Positions 50,319 to 63,459 of a DNA stretch of 64,000 bases are shown here, in pieces. The DNA comes from Neodiprion pinetum (lineage: Eukaryota > Arthropoda > Insecta > Hymenoptera > Diprionidae). Positions within the stretch are counted from its first letter, which is position 1, and each line of letters begins with the position of its first letter. The stretch spans positions 21,164,970-21,228,969 of the forward strand of contig NC_060237.1 of assembly GCF_021155775.2 (NCBI RefSeq), read 5' to 3'. The notes beneath the pieces were generated by a model. That model was not told the DNA's origin. It saw nothing but the letters and a program-made list of their open reading frames with translations, and ran no database searches. The position numbers and the translations under genes were made by a program.

Positions 50319-51221
50319 AGTGTCAAATAATGATTTCAAACGAACGGCACACGGGAAATGTGGTGAAATGATCTTCGGTAAGAATATTCGACCAATCCTT
50401 TCACGGATCCCTTCACAGCTCCATTTTCTCGATAATTCCTACCTCCTAGCCAATAGCCGAAGCCATTTCATCGACGCGCTGAAGCAGTCGTTTCGTAATT
50501 GGCTGGTACCAAATTAGAGTGCACGGTGCAGTTTCATTCGCGATGGAGAATGATTAGTTGTAAAAGGCACTGGGTTGATATTTAACGAATAAATAATAAA
50601 ACGTTAGATCAACGATTTAAACTTAAATCATTACAAGTTTATCTGAGAATTTATTTGCTGTTTACGGAACGAAGATTTTAATGCGCACGCGCTCTCTACG
50701 GTGAATTCCACCATACACAACCCAAGTCTTCTGGACAACACGTAATTGTAAATTTTTTGTTGGATTCGATTTGTACCAGAGAACAAAATTAATTCGCGCT
50801 GGACGTTTCATGAAAAGACTGAATACATTATTTGTACATATTAATTTTGCTAACTAAATTTGATCACAGACATTTAATGAAATAACTAACCATAGGTGCT
50901 TGACAGATTACCCAAGAAGTAAAAAAAAGCATTTTTACGAACAACAATGGAATGTTATTACATTACATTTCATTTAGATTTGTAACTACGTTTAAGGTTA
51001 GCAACATTTCAAACTTTCCAGTGCGTATCTAATCCTATCTACATGTGACTCCATAATGTTGCAAGCTACAGAATGCTTCAAATGAATTTTGATATCTAAT
51101 GTACTCTTGCAAAGGATAGAATTATATTATTACATTCAACTAAAAACTCCAAACTTCTTTTAGAATATGTATGCTTTATTTTTGCAGAATCCTCACCTCT
51201 TCTAGAAACTAAAGTGTTAGA
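50319..51221 (+). other. likely promoter and 5' leader of the 597-residue gene
   Basis: A splice acceptor (TTTTTGCAG) immediately precedes the coding exon at about 51187, and a TAA in frame with the ATG lies just downstream of it, so upstream exons are non-coding for this frame. Candidate leader exons include 50319-50377, bounded by a T-rich tract with ATATCAG and by a GTAAGA donor. CCAAT/ATTGG-type motifs occur at about 50450-50510. The true leader structure is undetermined. Confidence 0.35.
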
Positions 51222-53015
51222 ATGGCTCAAAGATCACCAATTAAGAATCCGCCGAGTACTAAGGCACTGCAATTTCATCAAGTAGAAAAACAGGAAAGCC
51301 AGCACTCTGAATCACCGTCACCCAATCAAAGGGTACTCATTTTGTCAACCCCTGTCAAGCTGAAAGATGGTACTGTGAATATGAAGCAACGAACGATACC
51401 GCTTAGAGTTGATAACAGTCAGCTTATGATAAAGGCTGGAGAAAACAAAAGCAGAGTTGTTTCATTGAAGCGAAATCACGAAGCAGTGCCGCTGGCTTTG
51501 CCAATAAATCAGCTGAACCAAAAAACACCAACTTTTGTAAAGAACGAAGTTGGTCAAGTGATGGGCAAGCTTATTCCGCTTGGAAAATTTTCTAACATTA
51601 GTCCAAATACATTGAGTCCTGCCAATCCTACTCCTGCTTCTGCTTCTACTTCACCGATTGTTTCAGATATTGGTGTTAAAAATTTAAGAAATGAAATGTC
51701 CAAGCAAAATACGAAGTCAAAGGGGTACAAATTGGTTAAACTAGATGAAAAAGTAATTGGAGCAAACGCTGCTGCAGCTGAGAAATTTGAGGAAATTTTG
51801 AAATCAAAACAAAAAACAAATACTAGCTCTACATGTCAGGTGGCTACTAAACATACTGCGACAGCTTCGCCAACGGTAGTTACACGAGTGAAAAATGCTG
51901 AAGATCAATTGATAACCATAACAGATGATAAGCCAAAGAAACAAGTCCACTTGGTCCTGAAAGGATATGAAAATATTGCCAGTATTGGTCAAACTGGAAC
52001 CAATATTAAACTAATTCCGTTAGAACAATGGGGAATGGATACAAAGCTGAATTTTTTGAAAACTCAGTCAAGAAGCTCATTTATTTCGCAGCCAAAAATA
52101 GTGGATGTGAGAAGTTGTGCTATAGATGAAATAGACGGACTAGGTGACTCACATTTTGATGACAGTAAGTTGAATCATCACTATGACAAAGGGGACTTTG
52201 ATAGCGATGACGTATTGGAAAAAGATCCGTTGGACATTGAAGGTTTGAGCAAAGAGACCAGTTCATTTCATTATTTGTTAGATAAAAATGCGGAAGAAGA
52301 TGATAATGACTCGCCGAATGCACTGGAAATGAAAAAACTTAACACAATAGATGTAATTGATTTCGAATGTAACACCTCGGCAATGGGGGGTTTGAGTGAT
52401 GTCCAAATTGCTACTTTGGTGAAAAATAAAAATACGAGCAGCTTCAAATTAGATAATCAACTAAATCCCGAAAGTAATTATTGTCCAAAGAAAAGCAGTG
52501 ATCTTTTGGAAGATTCAACCAATTGTTCAGCATCGAGTAAAATAGCTGTGAAGGGCACGAAGGAACATAATCCTGTTATTGATGGTTTGACTGAAAAGAG
52601 TAGTAAAGACGACATACGATTTGAACAAAAGTATGCCGATTATGAAAATCTGTGTAAACAATTTCGAATTAATCAACATAACGTTACGTCCAGAGAAACA
52701 GAAATGTTGTCCTATATCCACAACCTAAAGAAAAAGCTTTTTCGATTTCAGAAGAATAGATATCAAACATTGGCCGCTATCGAGCAAAGAGAATATCTTG
52801 GTATCAGTAATCTATCGACTATTCAAAAGCGATTTATAGAAACACAATTGAGGAATTCTAACAAGACGTCTAAAAAACCAAGGTTTACTAAAACAGATAT
52901 AGTTATGGCTAGGGATATACTTAAGGCAACTGGTCCGAGGGGTTACAATAATTTGAGAAAACTTTTCTCCCTTCCTGGCATAAGCATTATTGTTAAAGGA
53001 ATTTCTAAAACTTAA
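51222..53015 (+). CDS. uncharacterised 597-residue protein with THAP/P-element-like C-terminus
   Basis: A single coding exon with clear ATG (51222) and stop; I do not recognise the whole protein. Residues 1-290 are basic and Ser/Thr/Lys-rich. Residues about 300-365 are strongly acidic (many Asp/Glu). A predicted coiled coil with Lys/Arg-rich face covers about 470-525. The last 45 residues, KPRFTKTDIVMARDILKATG followed by PRGYNNLRKLFSLPG, resemble the R[FY]s.e....A..l....pkaY..lRk.f.LP segment found after the coiled coil in THAP-domain and P-element-type transposase proteins, a probable DNA-binding helix region. No N-terminal C2CH THAP finger and no catalytic transposase domain is visible. 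A nuclear regulator derived from such a transposase is plausible but unproven. Codon composition resembles the neighbouring genes. Confidence 0.75.
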   Translation: MAQRSPIKNPPSTKALQFHQVEKQESQHSESPSPNQRVLILSTPVKLKDGTVNMKQRTIPLRVDNSQLMIKAGENKSRVVSLKRNHEAVPLALPINQLNQKTPTFVKNEVGQVMGKLIPLGKFSNISPNTLSPANPTPASASTSPIVSDIGVKNLRNEMSKQNTKSKGYKLVKLDEKVIGANAAAAEKFEEILKSKQKTNTSSTCQVATKHTATASPTVVTRVKNAEDQLITITDDKPKKQVHLVLKGYENIASIGQTGTNIKLIPLEQWGMDTKLNFLKTQSRSSFISQPKIVDVRSCAIDEIDGLGDSHFDDSKLNHHYDKGDFDSDDVLEKDPLDIEGLSKETSSFHYLLDKNAEEDDNDSPNALEMKKLNTIDVIDFECNTSAMGGLSDVQIATLVKNKNTSSFKLDNQLNPESNYCPKKSSDLLEDSTNCSASSKIAVKGTKEHNPVIDGLTEKSSKDDIRFEQKYADYENLCKQFRINQHNVTSRETEMLSYIHNLKKKLFRFQKNRYQTLAAIEQREYLGISNLSTIQKRFIETQLRNSNKTSKKPRFTKTDIVMARDILKATGPRGYNNLRKLFSLPGISIIVKGISKT

Positions 53016-53583
53016 AGACAAGTTGAGTTTGCGAAATTATTTGGGATACAATGAGAGATAAACCCCAGAAATGTTGGTAAAAAAAGCCTGATTGTAAACA
53101 GTAAAAGATTTTATCCAGAGGGATAATCCGAGATCAAGATGTTTTAGAGACTGAATTACCACTGAAGAGTAACTAATGTAATTCTAATTTCAAAATTGCA
53201 CTATATTTTAATTATTTAATTACGTTCTGTGACCTTAAAGTGTTCAAAACTGTGACAGTTATGAAATTACACAGTCTAATTATTCTATAATCACTTGATT
53301 TAAAACTGCAACTGAAAAGTCTTTTACGGTTTGAACGTTGGACTTTGTAATATTATCAATTCCATAATTATGGCATTGTACTTTTTAATTTTATTCAACA
53401 CGTTTGTTAGCTAAATATGAACCAATTAGAAGGCCATGAGTATTTTTTACGTGCAATAATTGACCGTTAAATTAGTTTAGTTGTATGTATATGACATGCA
53501 TGAAAATTGTATAAATGTAACTATGCAAGGAGTATAATTTGCGTTTAGAGAAATTGTTATGTATACTCATAATAATGAATAAA
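53016..53583 (+). terminator. 3' UTR of the 597-residue gene with AATAAA at 53578-53583
   Basis: AT-rich sequence after the stop codon ending in a canonical AATAAA about 560 bases downstream. No other coding frame is present. Confidence 0.45.
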
Positions 53584-54750
53584 ATCCGTATCATATCGAT
53601 ATTCTCGAGTATCACCTATACATGGGTGTAGTCGCAATTGAAAAGTTGAAGAGCTCAAATAAATGCACAAATTACACTCTGGAATTTTTTCTGAGTGACT
53701 GAATATTTTTTCAATCACCATCCTTCATCATGACACTTAATACAGCTGTAAATTGAAACAGACACCTATTTGTAAAAACATTAATCTATAACTTGAAATT
53801 AATGTATCCACAAATTTTTAGAATCTCAGCTAATGGTATTGAATTATACAAATAAAAGTTGAAATTTTAATGGTACGTACATACATCTCATTGAATTAAC
53901 TTGGCATCAACTTATTTTGATACTCAATTGAAAATGAATAAACAATCAATCTTTTAGTGGAATTCAGGAATTTATAATTTCAGAACTGAAAGCTGTCATC
54001 ATATGCGACGTAATTCAACTGCATGTTGGCGCGAAACTTTACGCTTGTTATTTTTGTCCAATTTTCAACACTAGTTAGTTAACGAAGCACTGGCCTACAT
54101 CACTGGCTAGACTCTACAGAAACCCAGAATCAGAACCACGGACGTGGAAATAGTGAAATGATGTAGTTATTAGCTTGGTTATTCAATGCTAACCTACTGT
54201 TCTTGATACCAGTAACTTGTTATTCAATTTTTTTAATCTACGAATTCCCGTTACGGTGGTTCTATTGTCTGGCCGCAACTTTCGTGATGTAGCACACAAC
54301 GTAATATGGCCGCTACCTCGGTTTTACAACTGAAATGTATTATAAATATTTCAGTGGGTTTCCTCTCACGTCTCTAGCAGCTCGACAAATCTATCCCGTG
54401 GATGTGAGCTTGGATAGGAAATCTTGATTCTGATCAGGAAGTAGATATTGCGGCAGGCATGGTGGTCACCTCTCTATTTGTAAACCTTGTAAACTCAGGC
54501 AAGTAACGTTACTTAAAGTTGCCTTAGATTTACTTCCACATGCAATTAAGTTATAAATCAATACTTCAGGATCCGGTAAGTGTAGAGCGATAAATTCAGC
54601 TTGATTTTGTTATTTTTTTAATCCATTAATTCGACTAGCTTTGGATCACATTCCTGCATCTAATGTAAGATGCATAGTGTACATGGTCTACTGTATTTAA
54701 CATGGCGTCATGCGGCGTAAAAATAAACAATAATTCTTTACGATTTTCAG
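53584..54750. other. promoter and 5' leader region of polybromo
   Basis: It separates the 597-residue gene from polybromo. ATGGCCGC (a YY1/Pho-like motif) occurs near 54306 and a TCAGTG initiator-like site at 54351-54356. A good splice donor CCG|GTAAGT follows 54575, and the acceptor GATTTTCAG ends at 54750, ten bases before the polybromo ATG, so a non-coding first exon ending at 54575 is plausible. Confidence 0.4.
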
Positions 54751-54760
54751 GCTCACAACG

Positions 54761-57700
54761 ATGAATAAACGCCGTCGAACTTCGTCCGTTGCAAGTCGTG
54801 GTACTGAGGATGATCCCGACGACGTACAACCGGAACCAACGAAACGACGACGAAAATTAGATCCGGTAACATTGCCCTGTCATTTTCTGATATTACGGAC
54901 GCAATCTATAAACAATAACTTATTGATTCAATTCATACTAATATAATAGAATGGGAAAAAACTTACAATGGTCGGCAGATTGTTGTAGATATGGCTCTGA
55001 AGATATACTTAAAATAATTTCAAATTCGGAGACCTTGTAAATGCAAGTTGATCCATCTGCGAAAGACAAATGAAATGACAAAAATATCTTTGTGAAACTT
55101 TCACACAAACATACTTGCAACTTGGTAGAAATATTGCTTCCCTTTCTAGTAATTATATCATCGAATTTAGCTGTATTCATTCAACACTTTCCATTGATAT
55201 CTTGCTTCTTGTAAAGTTGGATTCCAATTTGAATATGCGATGCCGTTGTATTATAGGTTGGATTAGCCAAATTTCAATTAGAGATTTATCATTGCAGAGT
55301 GATCTTTGCCAGCAGCTATATGATGTTCTTCGTAATCAAAAAAGAGAAGATGGAACACTGTTGTGTGATGCTTTTATTCGCGTACCAAAACGCAGACAGG
55401 AACCTGGTTATTACGAAGTTGTTACAAATCCAATTGATTTGTTGAAAGTTCAGCAAAAGCTCAAAACCGATGAATATCGAGATATGGATGATTTGGCAGC
55501 TGACATTCAACTTATGGTTAATAACGCTAAAGCTTTTTACATGGTATGTATTTTTTCCAAATCAACAACTCGTAATTGAATTTGATGGTTAAAAGCAATG
55601 AATTAGAACAAAGATTGATTTATTACCTAGAGCTAAGCAATCGATTTACATTTTGATTGCCCGTAAGGTAAAACTGCTCATAGTTACAGTTTATCCTGTT
55701 TATTGATATAGATATAATAATGCGGTAACTTTTGACATTTTGTCCAGCGGACTTCTCCAGAGTACAAAGATGCAACGGAATTGTGGGAATTATGTCTGAA
55801 TACTAAAAATCGGATAATGGAAGAATATGAGGATTCTGAACCAAAGGGGAAAATAATTCTTAAGGTTGGCAGACTGGTAAGATAATGCAAAAAACACGTG
55901 AGTTATATATACAAGAAGCTTAATATTAATATGTCCTTTATCAGGCACGGAAAGTAACAACTCGTCAGGATGACGCTGAGGACACTTCTGAAAGCTCTAC
56001 CAACCCTGATGAAGAGTCTATGCAACCATATGAGGATTTGTTTGCTGCGGTCATGGCTGCAACAAATCCACAAGACAATAACAGACCACTACATATTCCA
56101 TTTCAATTGAAACCTTCCAAGAAAGTTTGTATTTTCACTGAACATTCCAATTTTGTTGTTACAAATTTTATGTCTATTTGAACTTTTCATTTTCTCGTAT
56201 AGTCAACGAATGTGGTTGCAATATGAGAATTGTGATGTTCCATTACGCGCCAGGAAAATTGCAATAGAAATACACATTTTACTGCTTCATAAATTACCTG
56301 AAATTGAATAGTGTGAAATTTAATTTGCAGCTGTACCCTGAGTATTATGAGATAATTGAGAATCCAGTGGATTTGAAGACAATCGCACGCCGGATTCAAG
56401 AAGGAGCGTATGCTGGACTGATTGAAATGGAAAGAGATCTCATGCTCATGTGTCGCAATGCTTGTCAGTTTAATGAACCAGGTTCTCAAATATACAAGGA
56501 TGCTAAAATGTTGAAAAAGATAATCGTTTCTGCAGCTAAAAAACAGGAATCTAGCGCTACTGGTATGGTACCAAAGCTCACTTCTACTGCAACTTCTACT
56601 AGAAGTAAAAGAGGAAGAAGTGCTGGCCAGTCCCTTGTAGCAGTGACTGCTGCACTTGCAGATGAAGATGAAGATGAAAGTGACGACGAAGAGGAGGAAG
56701 CTAATGACGGAGAAGAGTCTGACAATCCACAGTGGCAGTTATTTCAGACCATAAAAACTGCCCCAAACAGTCAAGGTGTGTTTCGTTTTGTTTCAATAAA
56801 GGTAGAATATCTTCAAAAATTAACCTCGAGTTGTGAATATAGGTTTCTTGATTGAAAATCTTTTGCTAGTAAATTAACTTATTTATGTATGTGATATTCA
56901 TTTATATGAGTGAAAGTGGTGAATTAGACAATATTTTATTTTGGATCTACAGGCGTCCGGATGAGTGAATACTATTGGAAATTACCATCTAAACGATTAT
57001 ATCCTGATTATTACAAAGCAATAAAAAATCCAATATCACTATATCAAATACGGACTAAAATAAAGGTGAGATACAAAAACCCATGTAAAAGGAACATTTC
57101 TTACAATTCCAATGCATGTATCGACTGACGATTTGATATGCAAAAACATCAATAAATGAGCTGACACATATTAGTTTGTTCAACTTACATACATATATGG
57201 ATTTCTTTCATAGAAGGGGGAATATGGCACTGTCAGTGAGGTTGCAGGTGATATGAATATCATGTTTGAAAATGCTAAAAAGTATAACGTCCATACGTCT
57301 CGTTTGTATAAGGTAAATTTGCATTGCAGAAATCTATTTGATTGAAATAAGCAGGAAATAAAATTATATGTTTTCATAGTGTGCCGCCAAGTTACAGAAA
57401 ATTATGCAAGAGAAGGTACAGGAACTTCTTGAATTTGATCAGGTAAAAATTAACTTTTTTTCTTGTGATTAAACCATATTTTTTTAAATCAGTCGTAAGT
57501 TGATAGTTGGCCAAATTGAAAAAGATGATTTAATCTGTTTTCAAATTTATATTTTTTAATTTCTATCTCATCTATGAAATAGATCTAGTTAATCTGATAT
57601 AATTTAAACCAATTCTTCTAGGATTCAGAATCAGACAGTGATTCAGAGAATAACTTGCAGCAACCCAAACTGATTAAGCGTGCATCAAATGTTTTGACTC

Positions 57701-60700
57701 GGGGAAAATATAAGGACAATGTGCCATTAAAAAAGAGACTGCATGTTCTTGTAAAGTGTGTGATGGAATACGTTGTAAGTAATTCCAATTTCTCGTGTTC
57801 ATATTTCTGACAATTAATGTAATACATGATTGGTGAAATTTCAGTGTGAAGATGGTAGGCAGCCTATGCTTATGTTTATGGAAAAACCATCAAAAAAATT
57901 ATATCCAGATTATTATCAAATTATTCAGGAGCCCATTGATATGTTGGGTATTGAAGCAAATATCAAGGCTGAAAAGTATCAGAATGAAAACGAATTAATT
58001 GCGGATTTCAAGGTGAGCAATACGCTATTTACACGTTGTATTAGCAGTTACTTTCGTTTCACGTAAATATTCAAAGTAAAATTTTTAATACTTACAACAT
58101 GCGAGAGCTCATTAACGATATTTATAGTTGATGTTTAATAATTGCCGCCAATATAATGAAGAAGGGTCTCTTATATATGAAGATGCAAATGTATTGGAAA
58201 AGGTTTTGATGGATAAAGTAAAAGAGCTGGGACCCTTACCAGAATTGGTTAAACCAGTGAAATCTGCAGCATCTACACCGACAAGGAATGTAGGGTGAGT
58301 AGCTTTGGAAATTTTGTACTATAACAGGTCACACCAATGAATTTACTACTTATTATCATACCTAATGATTTTATTGTATGGTGGAATCCTTTTCCAAAGT
58401 TGAAAATATTTCTTGGGTTTTTATAGAAGGCCAAAGAAAGTTGTACCGTTGCATGTGCAAAAATTACGAACAATGTATGATACAATAAAAGACTATCACG
58501 ATGCTAAGGGCAGACAGTTGTCCCAAATATTCATGAAACTTCCAAATAAAAATGAGTATCCTGATTACTATGAAGTTATCAAACAACCAATGAACATGGA
58601 AAAGATTGCCTCATCTTTAAAAAATAATGGATATGATAATCTGGATGACTTAGTATCAGATTTCATTCTCATGTTTGACAATGCTTGCAAGTATAATGAA
58701 CCGGACTCTCAGATTTACAAGGTTTGAGCATTTTGTATCTGTTATTATATTCTTATTTTTCATATTCAATTTTCCTTTGTTAACTAAATCACTTATGGTA
58801 CAGGATGCACTGATTCTACAGCGATTAGTGCTCCAAACTAAAGTACAGCTGAGTGAAGATGATGAAAGTGTTCCTGATGTAGCAGCTGCTGTCCAAGAAA
58901 TATTAGCCACTATATTCACAGCATTATATAACCACCAGGATGAAGAAGGCCGATGCTATTCGGATTCAATGGCTGAACTCCCTGAGCATGATATGGTTGA
59001 CGGAAAGAAGTATTGAAAACTTTAATAAACAGTTCTTCCCTCAACAGTTTTTTTTTCATTAAAGTATTCAACCTACGTAGAAGTAGATTAGGAAGATAGC
59101 TGAATTGTTGTCTTAATGCTGCAGTATTTGGAATTGATAACGTACTTCTTAACAGGGTGAGAGGGCTGTCTTTGGATTTGATAAAGCGTCGGTTGGATAG
59201 AGGAGTTTACAAACGATTGGATAGATTTCAAGAAGATGTCTTTTCGTGTTTGGAGAGAGCGCGGAGACTATCCCGTAGCGATTCTCAGCCTTTCGAGGAT
59301 AGTGTAGAGCTCCAAGCATTTTTCCTGCGAACACGGGATGACGTTACTCGCAGCGGAGATCTCTTGCACTCACCAGCTCTTAACTATACGCTTTTAGATC
59401 TCTCTGCTCAAGTTGCTGACTTAAAACGTACCAAACTCCAACAGGAGTTGGCGCTACCGCAAGAAGAAGAGAGCTGCGATGCTGTTGATGTCAAGGTGAA
59501 TACCCTTTTCCAATTGTCCTAAATCTTGGAATTGCTACTTTTGATATGTAGGTGAGACAATGAAAGATAATTAATATTAACTGTGGATTACGTTTAGGAT
59601 GTCGGTAATGCTAGCAGTGTTGGTGGTAATAGCATTGGCGATGGAGGTGCAACTATGAGTTTCAACCAGGAAGTTTACAGAGCTGGTGATTTTGCGTATG
59701 TAGAGCCCACAGAGCGAGGCATGGAATTGAGTGTTATACGGATAGAACGTCTATGGACTAATGCAGAGGGTCAACAAATGTTGTATGGAAATATATTTTA
59801 TCGACCAAGTGAAACGTACCATGTTGCCTCAAGGAAGTTCATAGAGAAAGAGTTATTCAAAAGTGATTCCCACCTTGCAGTACCATTGTCCAAAGTTGCA
59901 GGACGATGCTGTGTCTTGAGTGTAAAAGATTATTTTAGAATGCGGCCTGAAGGTTTCCCTGAAAAAGATGTGTATGTATGCGAATCACGGTATTCCACAA
60001 AGGCGCGAGCATTTAAAAAAATCAAGGTGTGGAACTTTGATCCGGATCATCTGAAATTAGTTCCTAGGGAAAGACCTTTAGAGCCTAAACGTGTCGTTTC
60101 TGTGTACAAAGAACGTCTTGAAAAACATAAAGAAGAAATAGCAGAACTCGAAGAAGGCGAGAAGCTAATTGAAAAAGAAAAACCGGTAAGAGACTTGGAT
60201 TAACTGAATTCCAATTTAGAATACATTATTCAATTCTTAAGTGTACTAAGTTTTACTGAGAGAGCTCTTATCAACAAAGTGGCTTTGGTCATTTATCTTC
60301 ATTTATCTTTATGATGCCTTGTTTGCACTTGGAAGATTATTACTCATCTGCAACCAACAACTTTTTTATAAAAATTGAATAAGTTTTTACACAAAACATT
60401 ACAATGAATTGAAAAATATTGATCTTTGCAACAGGATTGTTGCTACATAAATTTATCTTATGCAACTTGACGAATTTCATGCTTCAATTTAGACACGTAT
60501 CCATACAACCTTATCTAATCTAACTCACATTACAGAATGTGATAACGTTCAATCCAGACGACACAGAAAATACATATTATGAACAGTATAATACTTGCGT
60601 GGGACCTATCAAAACGGGTGACTTTGTTTATGTGGCAACGGATGGAGGTAGACAGCAAATCTCACAAGTCGATGCTCTATGGTCGACAAAAGAGTGAGTA

Positions 60701-63459
60701 TGTTATATTTGCGCCTATAATATCATTAATGATCACGGACACATATATATGTGTAACAAACATGCCAGTCTCTGGAGAATTCTGAAGTACATTTAACATT
60801 TTTCAGTGGAAAGTGTTTTTTCAAAGGTCCATGGCTTTTAATGCCCTCAGAAATTCCGCATGCTCCTACAAAATTATTTTACAAACAAGAATTGTTCCTA
60901 TCTACCGTGGATGGAACACATCCGATAGTTGCGATCGTTGGCAAATGTGCTGTACTTGATTACGGGGAATATGTATGTAGTAAGTATTCCTTTAATTTGC
61001 TTGTACCATCTAGTGGCAAAACCAAGGTGCAACAGTAACGTTGAATGACTGATCAATATTCATTCTTGAGGCAAATGTTGAATTTTTTTTCATCAATATT
61101 ATTATTACTTTAGTATTGATGTATTATTCACTAATATTGAATATTTTTAATGAGACCTCCATTATTATCATGAAATAGGTAGACCAACAGAAATTCCAGA
61201 AGATGACGTTTTTATATGTGAATCTACATATGATGAAGTGAAAAATTTAATGAGAAAGCTTGGCCCAGAAGGATTGAAGAAATTCAATCATAGTTCAGTA
61301 GTGACGGACGACGAAATCTATTTCTTTCGGAGGCCAATTAATCCACCTAAAGTAAATAATCGTTTTGAATAGCATATAATTAAATTTTTACAAATTATAT
61401 GCACATTAGTAATTATGAGAGTATTGAAACTGTGGAACTTTAAATATTTGTATGTCCGCAACTAACTTCAGATCTATATGGCTTTGCATGTGACATGTGT
61501 GTTATAGGTGCCAAGTGAGGTGGCTCAGGCTCAAATCCAAGTCAAGGCAGTTATACCTGCCACAGCTCATTTTGAAATGGTAATTAATAACTGAGTTAAT
61601 ACAGCGTGGTAGATAATAGACGAAAGATTTTTAAATATGTGCATGTTTCTCTTTCGTTCTGCCACAGAGTAAAATTATAAGCTCATGCTATCGAGAGATT
61701 TAAATTATTACACTGATTTCCATACAGATCCATAAAGTTTTCAATTTTTAGTTAATTAAACTGAAGTTCCAATGAAGAACATTTGGAGCCTGTGTAAGAA
61801 AATTATCTCACTGAATCAAATGTTGACTAAATTTAATCGCTAGAATAATATTTCTTTGAAGAAATGTAGACTGTGGCATCGGATTATGCCAAAAAATATC
61901 GTGTCCTGACATGTCTATAGCATGATTATACATTATTCTGTGTTTATGCATGTTTCTCTTTTCATGCCGGCATATTTGCATTTTTGTTTTTTATTACTCG
62001 CAATGTTTGTTTCTCTAATTTTACTCAACTGTGTAAATATTCATATCTGTTAGCATAGGTCTAAGTTACATTACGATAGATTTTTCTCTCAAAATTTAGT
62101 GACAATTTCCATTTGACGTTTCTTAATGAAAATTTAATATTCACAAATCACATTTGTCTATTCAAATAATAGATACTAACTGTACATACCTTGGATTTCT
62201 AGGACACCTTGAAAGATATAACAACAACTTATTGATGACATAATATTCTACTTCAATAAGAGATGAAGATTATACGCATGAGTTGATAAGTCGGGTTTAA
62301 GGAAATACTGTGTAACTTGCGTTGTTGTCTAGTCTCGAACTTTCAACCACTTCGAAATTCAGTCAATTCCCGTGTTTCCGTGTAATAATGATACTGCAAA
62401 TGCAGACTTTTATATCAATAGAGTACTTCAAAGGCGTCTTTAACATTACAAGTTGATTGAGTTTTATAATTGATATTTTGAAATGAACTCTTAGTATTTA
62501 CAATAATACGCATATTATCAATTTTCCACGTTAATGTGTGCTTAGATTGAAATCTATGGATTCTCTTAAGCAGTGCAATCCGTTTATATATTGTTTTCAC
62601 ACAGGTTATATAAATTTTCCGAGTAATTAATCCACCATTAAGTCTCATCATTTTGGATAAAATTTGTCTACCTTCGAGTATTACAGTGATATGGCTTTAA
62701 CTTTGACATTTAGATATACATAATGTGCATCAAAAATAATGGTAATCAAATAATGCTGCATTTATCTAATTACTCCTTATCCTGAATTAAAACATCTGTT
62801 TGGAGAGAACTGATAAAAAAAAAACTTTTAGAACCCATTGAACACGGATTAAATTTCTGGTTACAAAAATAGCTCATGGCAATAGATAATTTAAGATAAT
62901 ATAACGTAAATGGTATAGGAAGCATCACCATTACTGCCGAAACTGGAGTCCGATGTATTAAACATGGGAGTCGGATTAGGAGTTGGAATAGGAGTTGGTG
63001 TAGGAGCTGGGGAGGACAGCATGGATGCCGGCGGACCGCCGTCCGTTGGCTCTGCTGAAGCTCAACCGATCCTCACAAACGTTCAGACACCTGTTTCTGC
63101 AAAAAAGGTACACTGTGTACAGAATCACTAGCCTAATGATTTTTTATCTATTATATTCTTAATTTCATATTATTTTCATTTACAGAAATATGCCAGCATA
63201 TTTTTTCGTTTTGCACTATTTAATTGTTTTCTTATGTACTTAGATCGACGAATAGTTATGTTTCCCTTAAAAGGTGTACCAAGCAATGTTTATTTGTAAG
63301 ACGGTGACATTATAATTTGTGTTTTCTTCTGTTTAGAAAGCCACTGGTAAGAAATTAGTTACGGGCTATATTTTGTATTCGAGTAAAATGCGAACGCAGA
63401 TTACACAAAACAATCCCGAATCGTCGTTTGGGGAGATTAGCAGAATTGTTGGCAACGAG
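54761..63459 (+). CDS. PBRM1: Polybromo-1 / BAP180, PBAF chromatin-remodeller subunit (partial, 3' end outside)
   Basis: Twenty-one coding exons join in frame for 1395 residues: 54761-54865, 55298-55543, 55748-55876, 55945-56124, 56331-56775, 56953-57065, 57214-57312, 57380-57442, 57622-57774, 57845-58012, 58128-58294, 58427-58721, 58804-59009, 59156-59495, 59598-60185, 60536-60693, 60807-60979, 61179-61351, 61508-61579, 62919-63107 and 63337-63459. Six bromodomains lie at roughly 40-140, 175-285, 315-440, 490-610, 630-735 and 745-875. Two BAH domains follow (about 925-1065 and 1110-1260), then a Gly/Val-rich linker and the first half of an HMG box (GYILYSSKMR...SFGEISRIVG). This order is specific to polybromo, which targets the PBAF SWI/SNF complex to acetylated histones. 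The acetyl-lysine-contacting Asn is kept in bromodomains 2-5 but is Tyr in 1 and Ser in 6. The HMG box continues beyond the window. Confidence 0.96.

Noticed and set aside
54341..54356. TATAAATA plus TCAGTG as polybromo core promoter
   Set aside because: The two motifs are only about 12 bases apart, too close for a TATA/Inr pair; the TCAGTG alone might still be an initiator.
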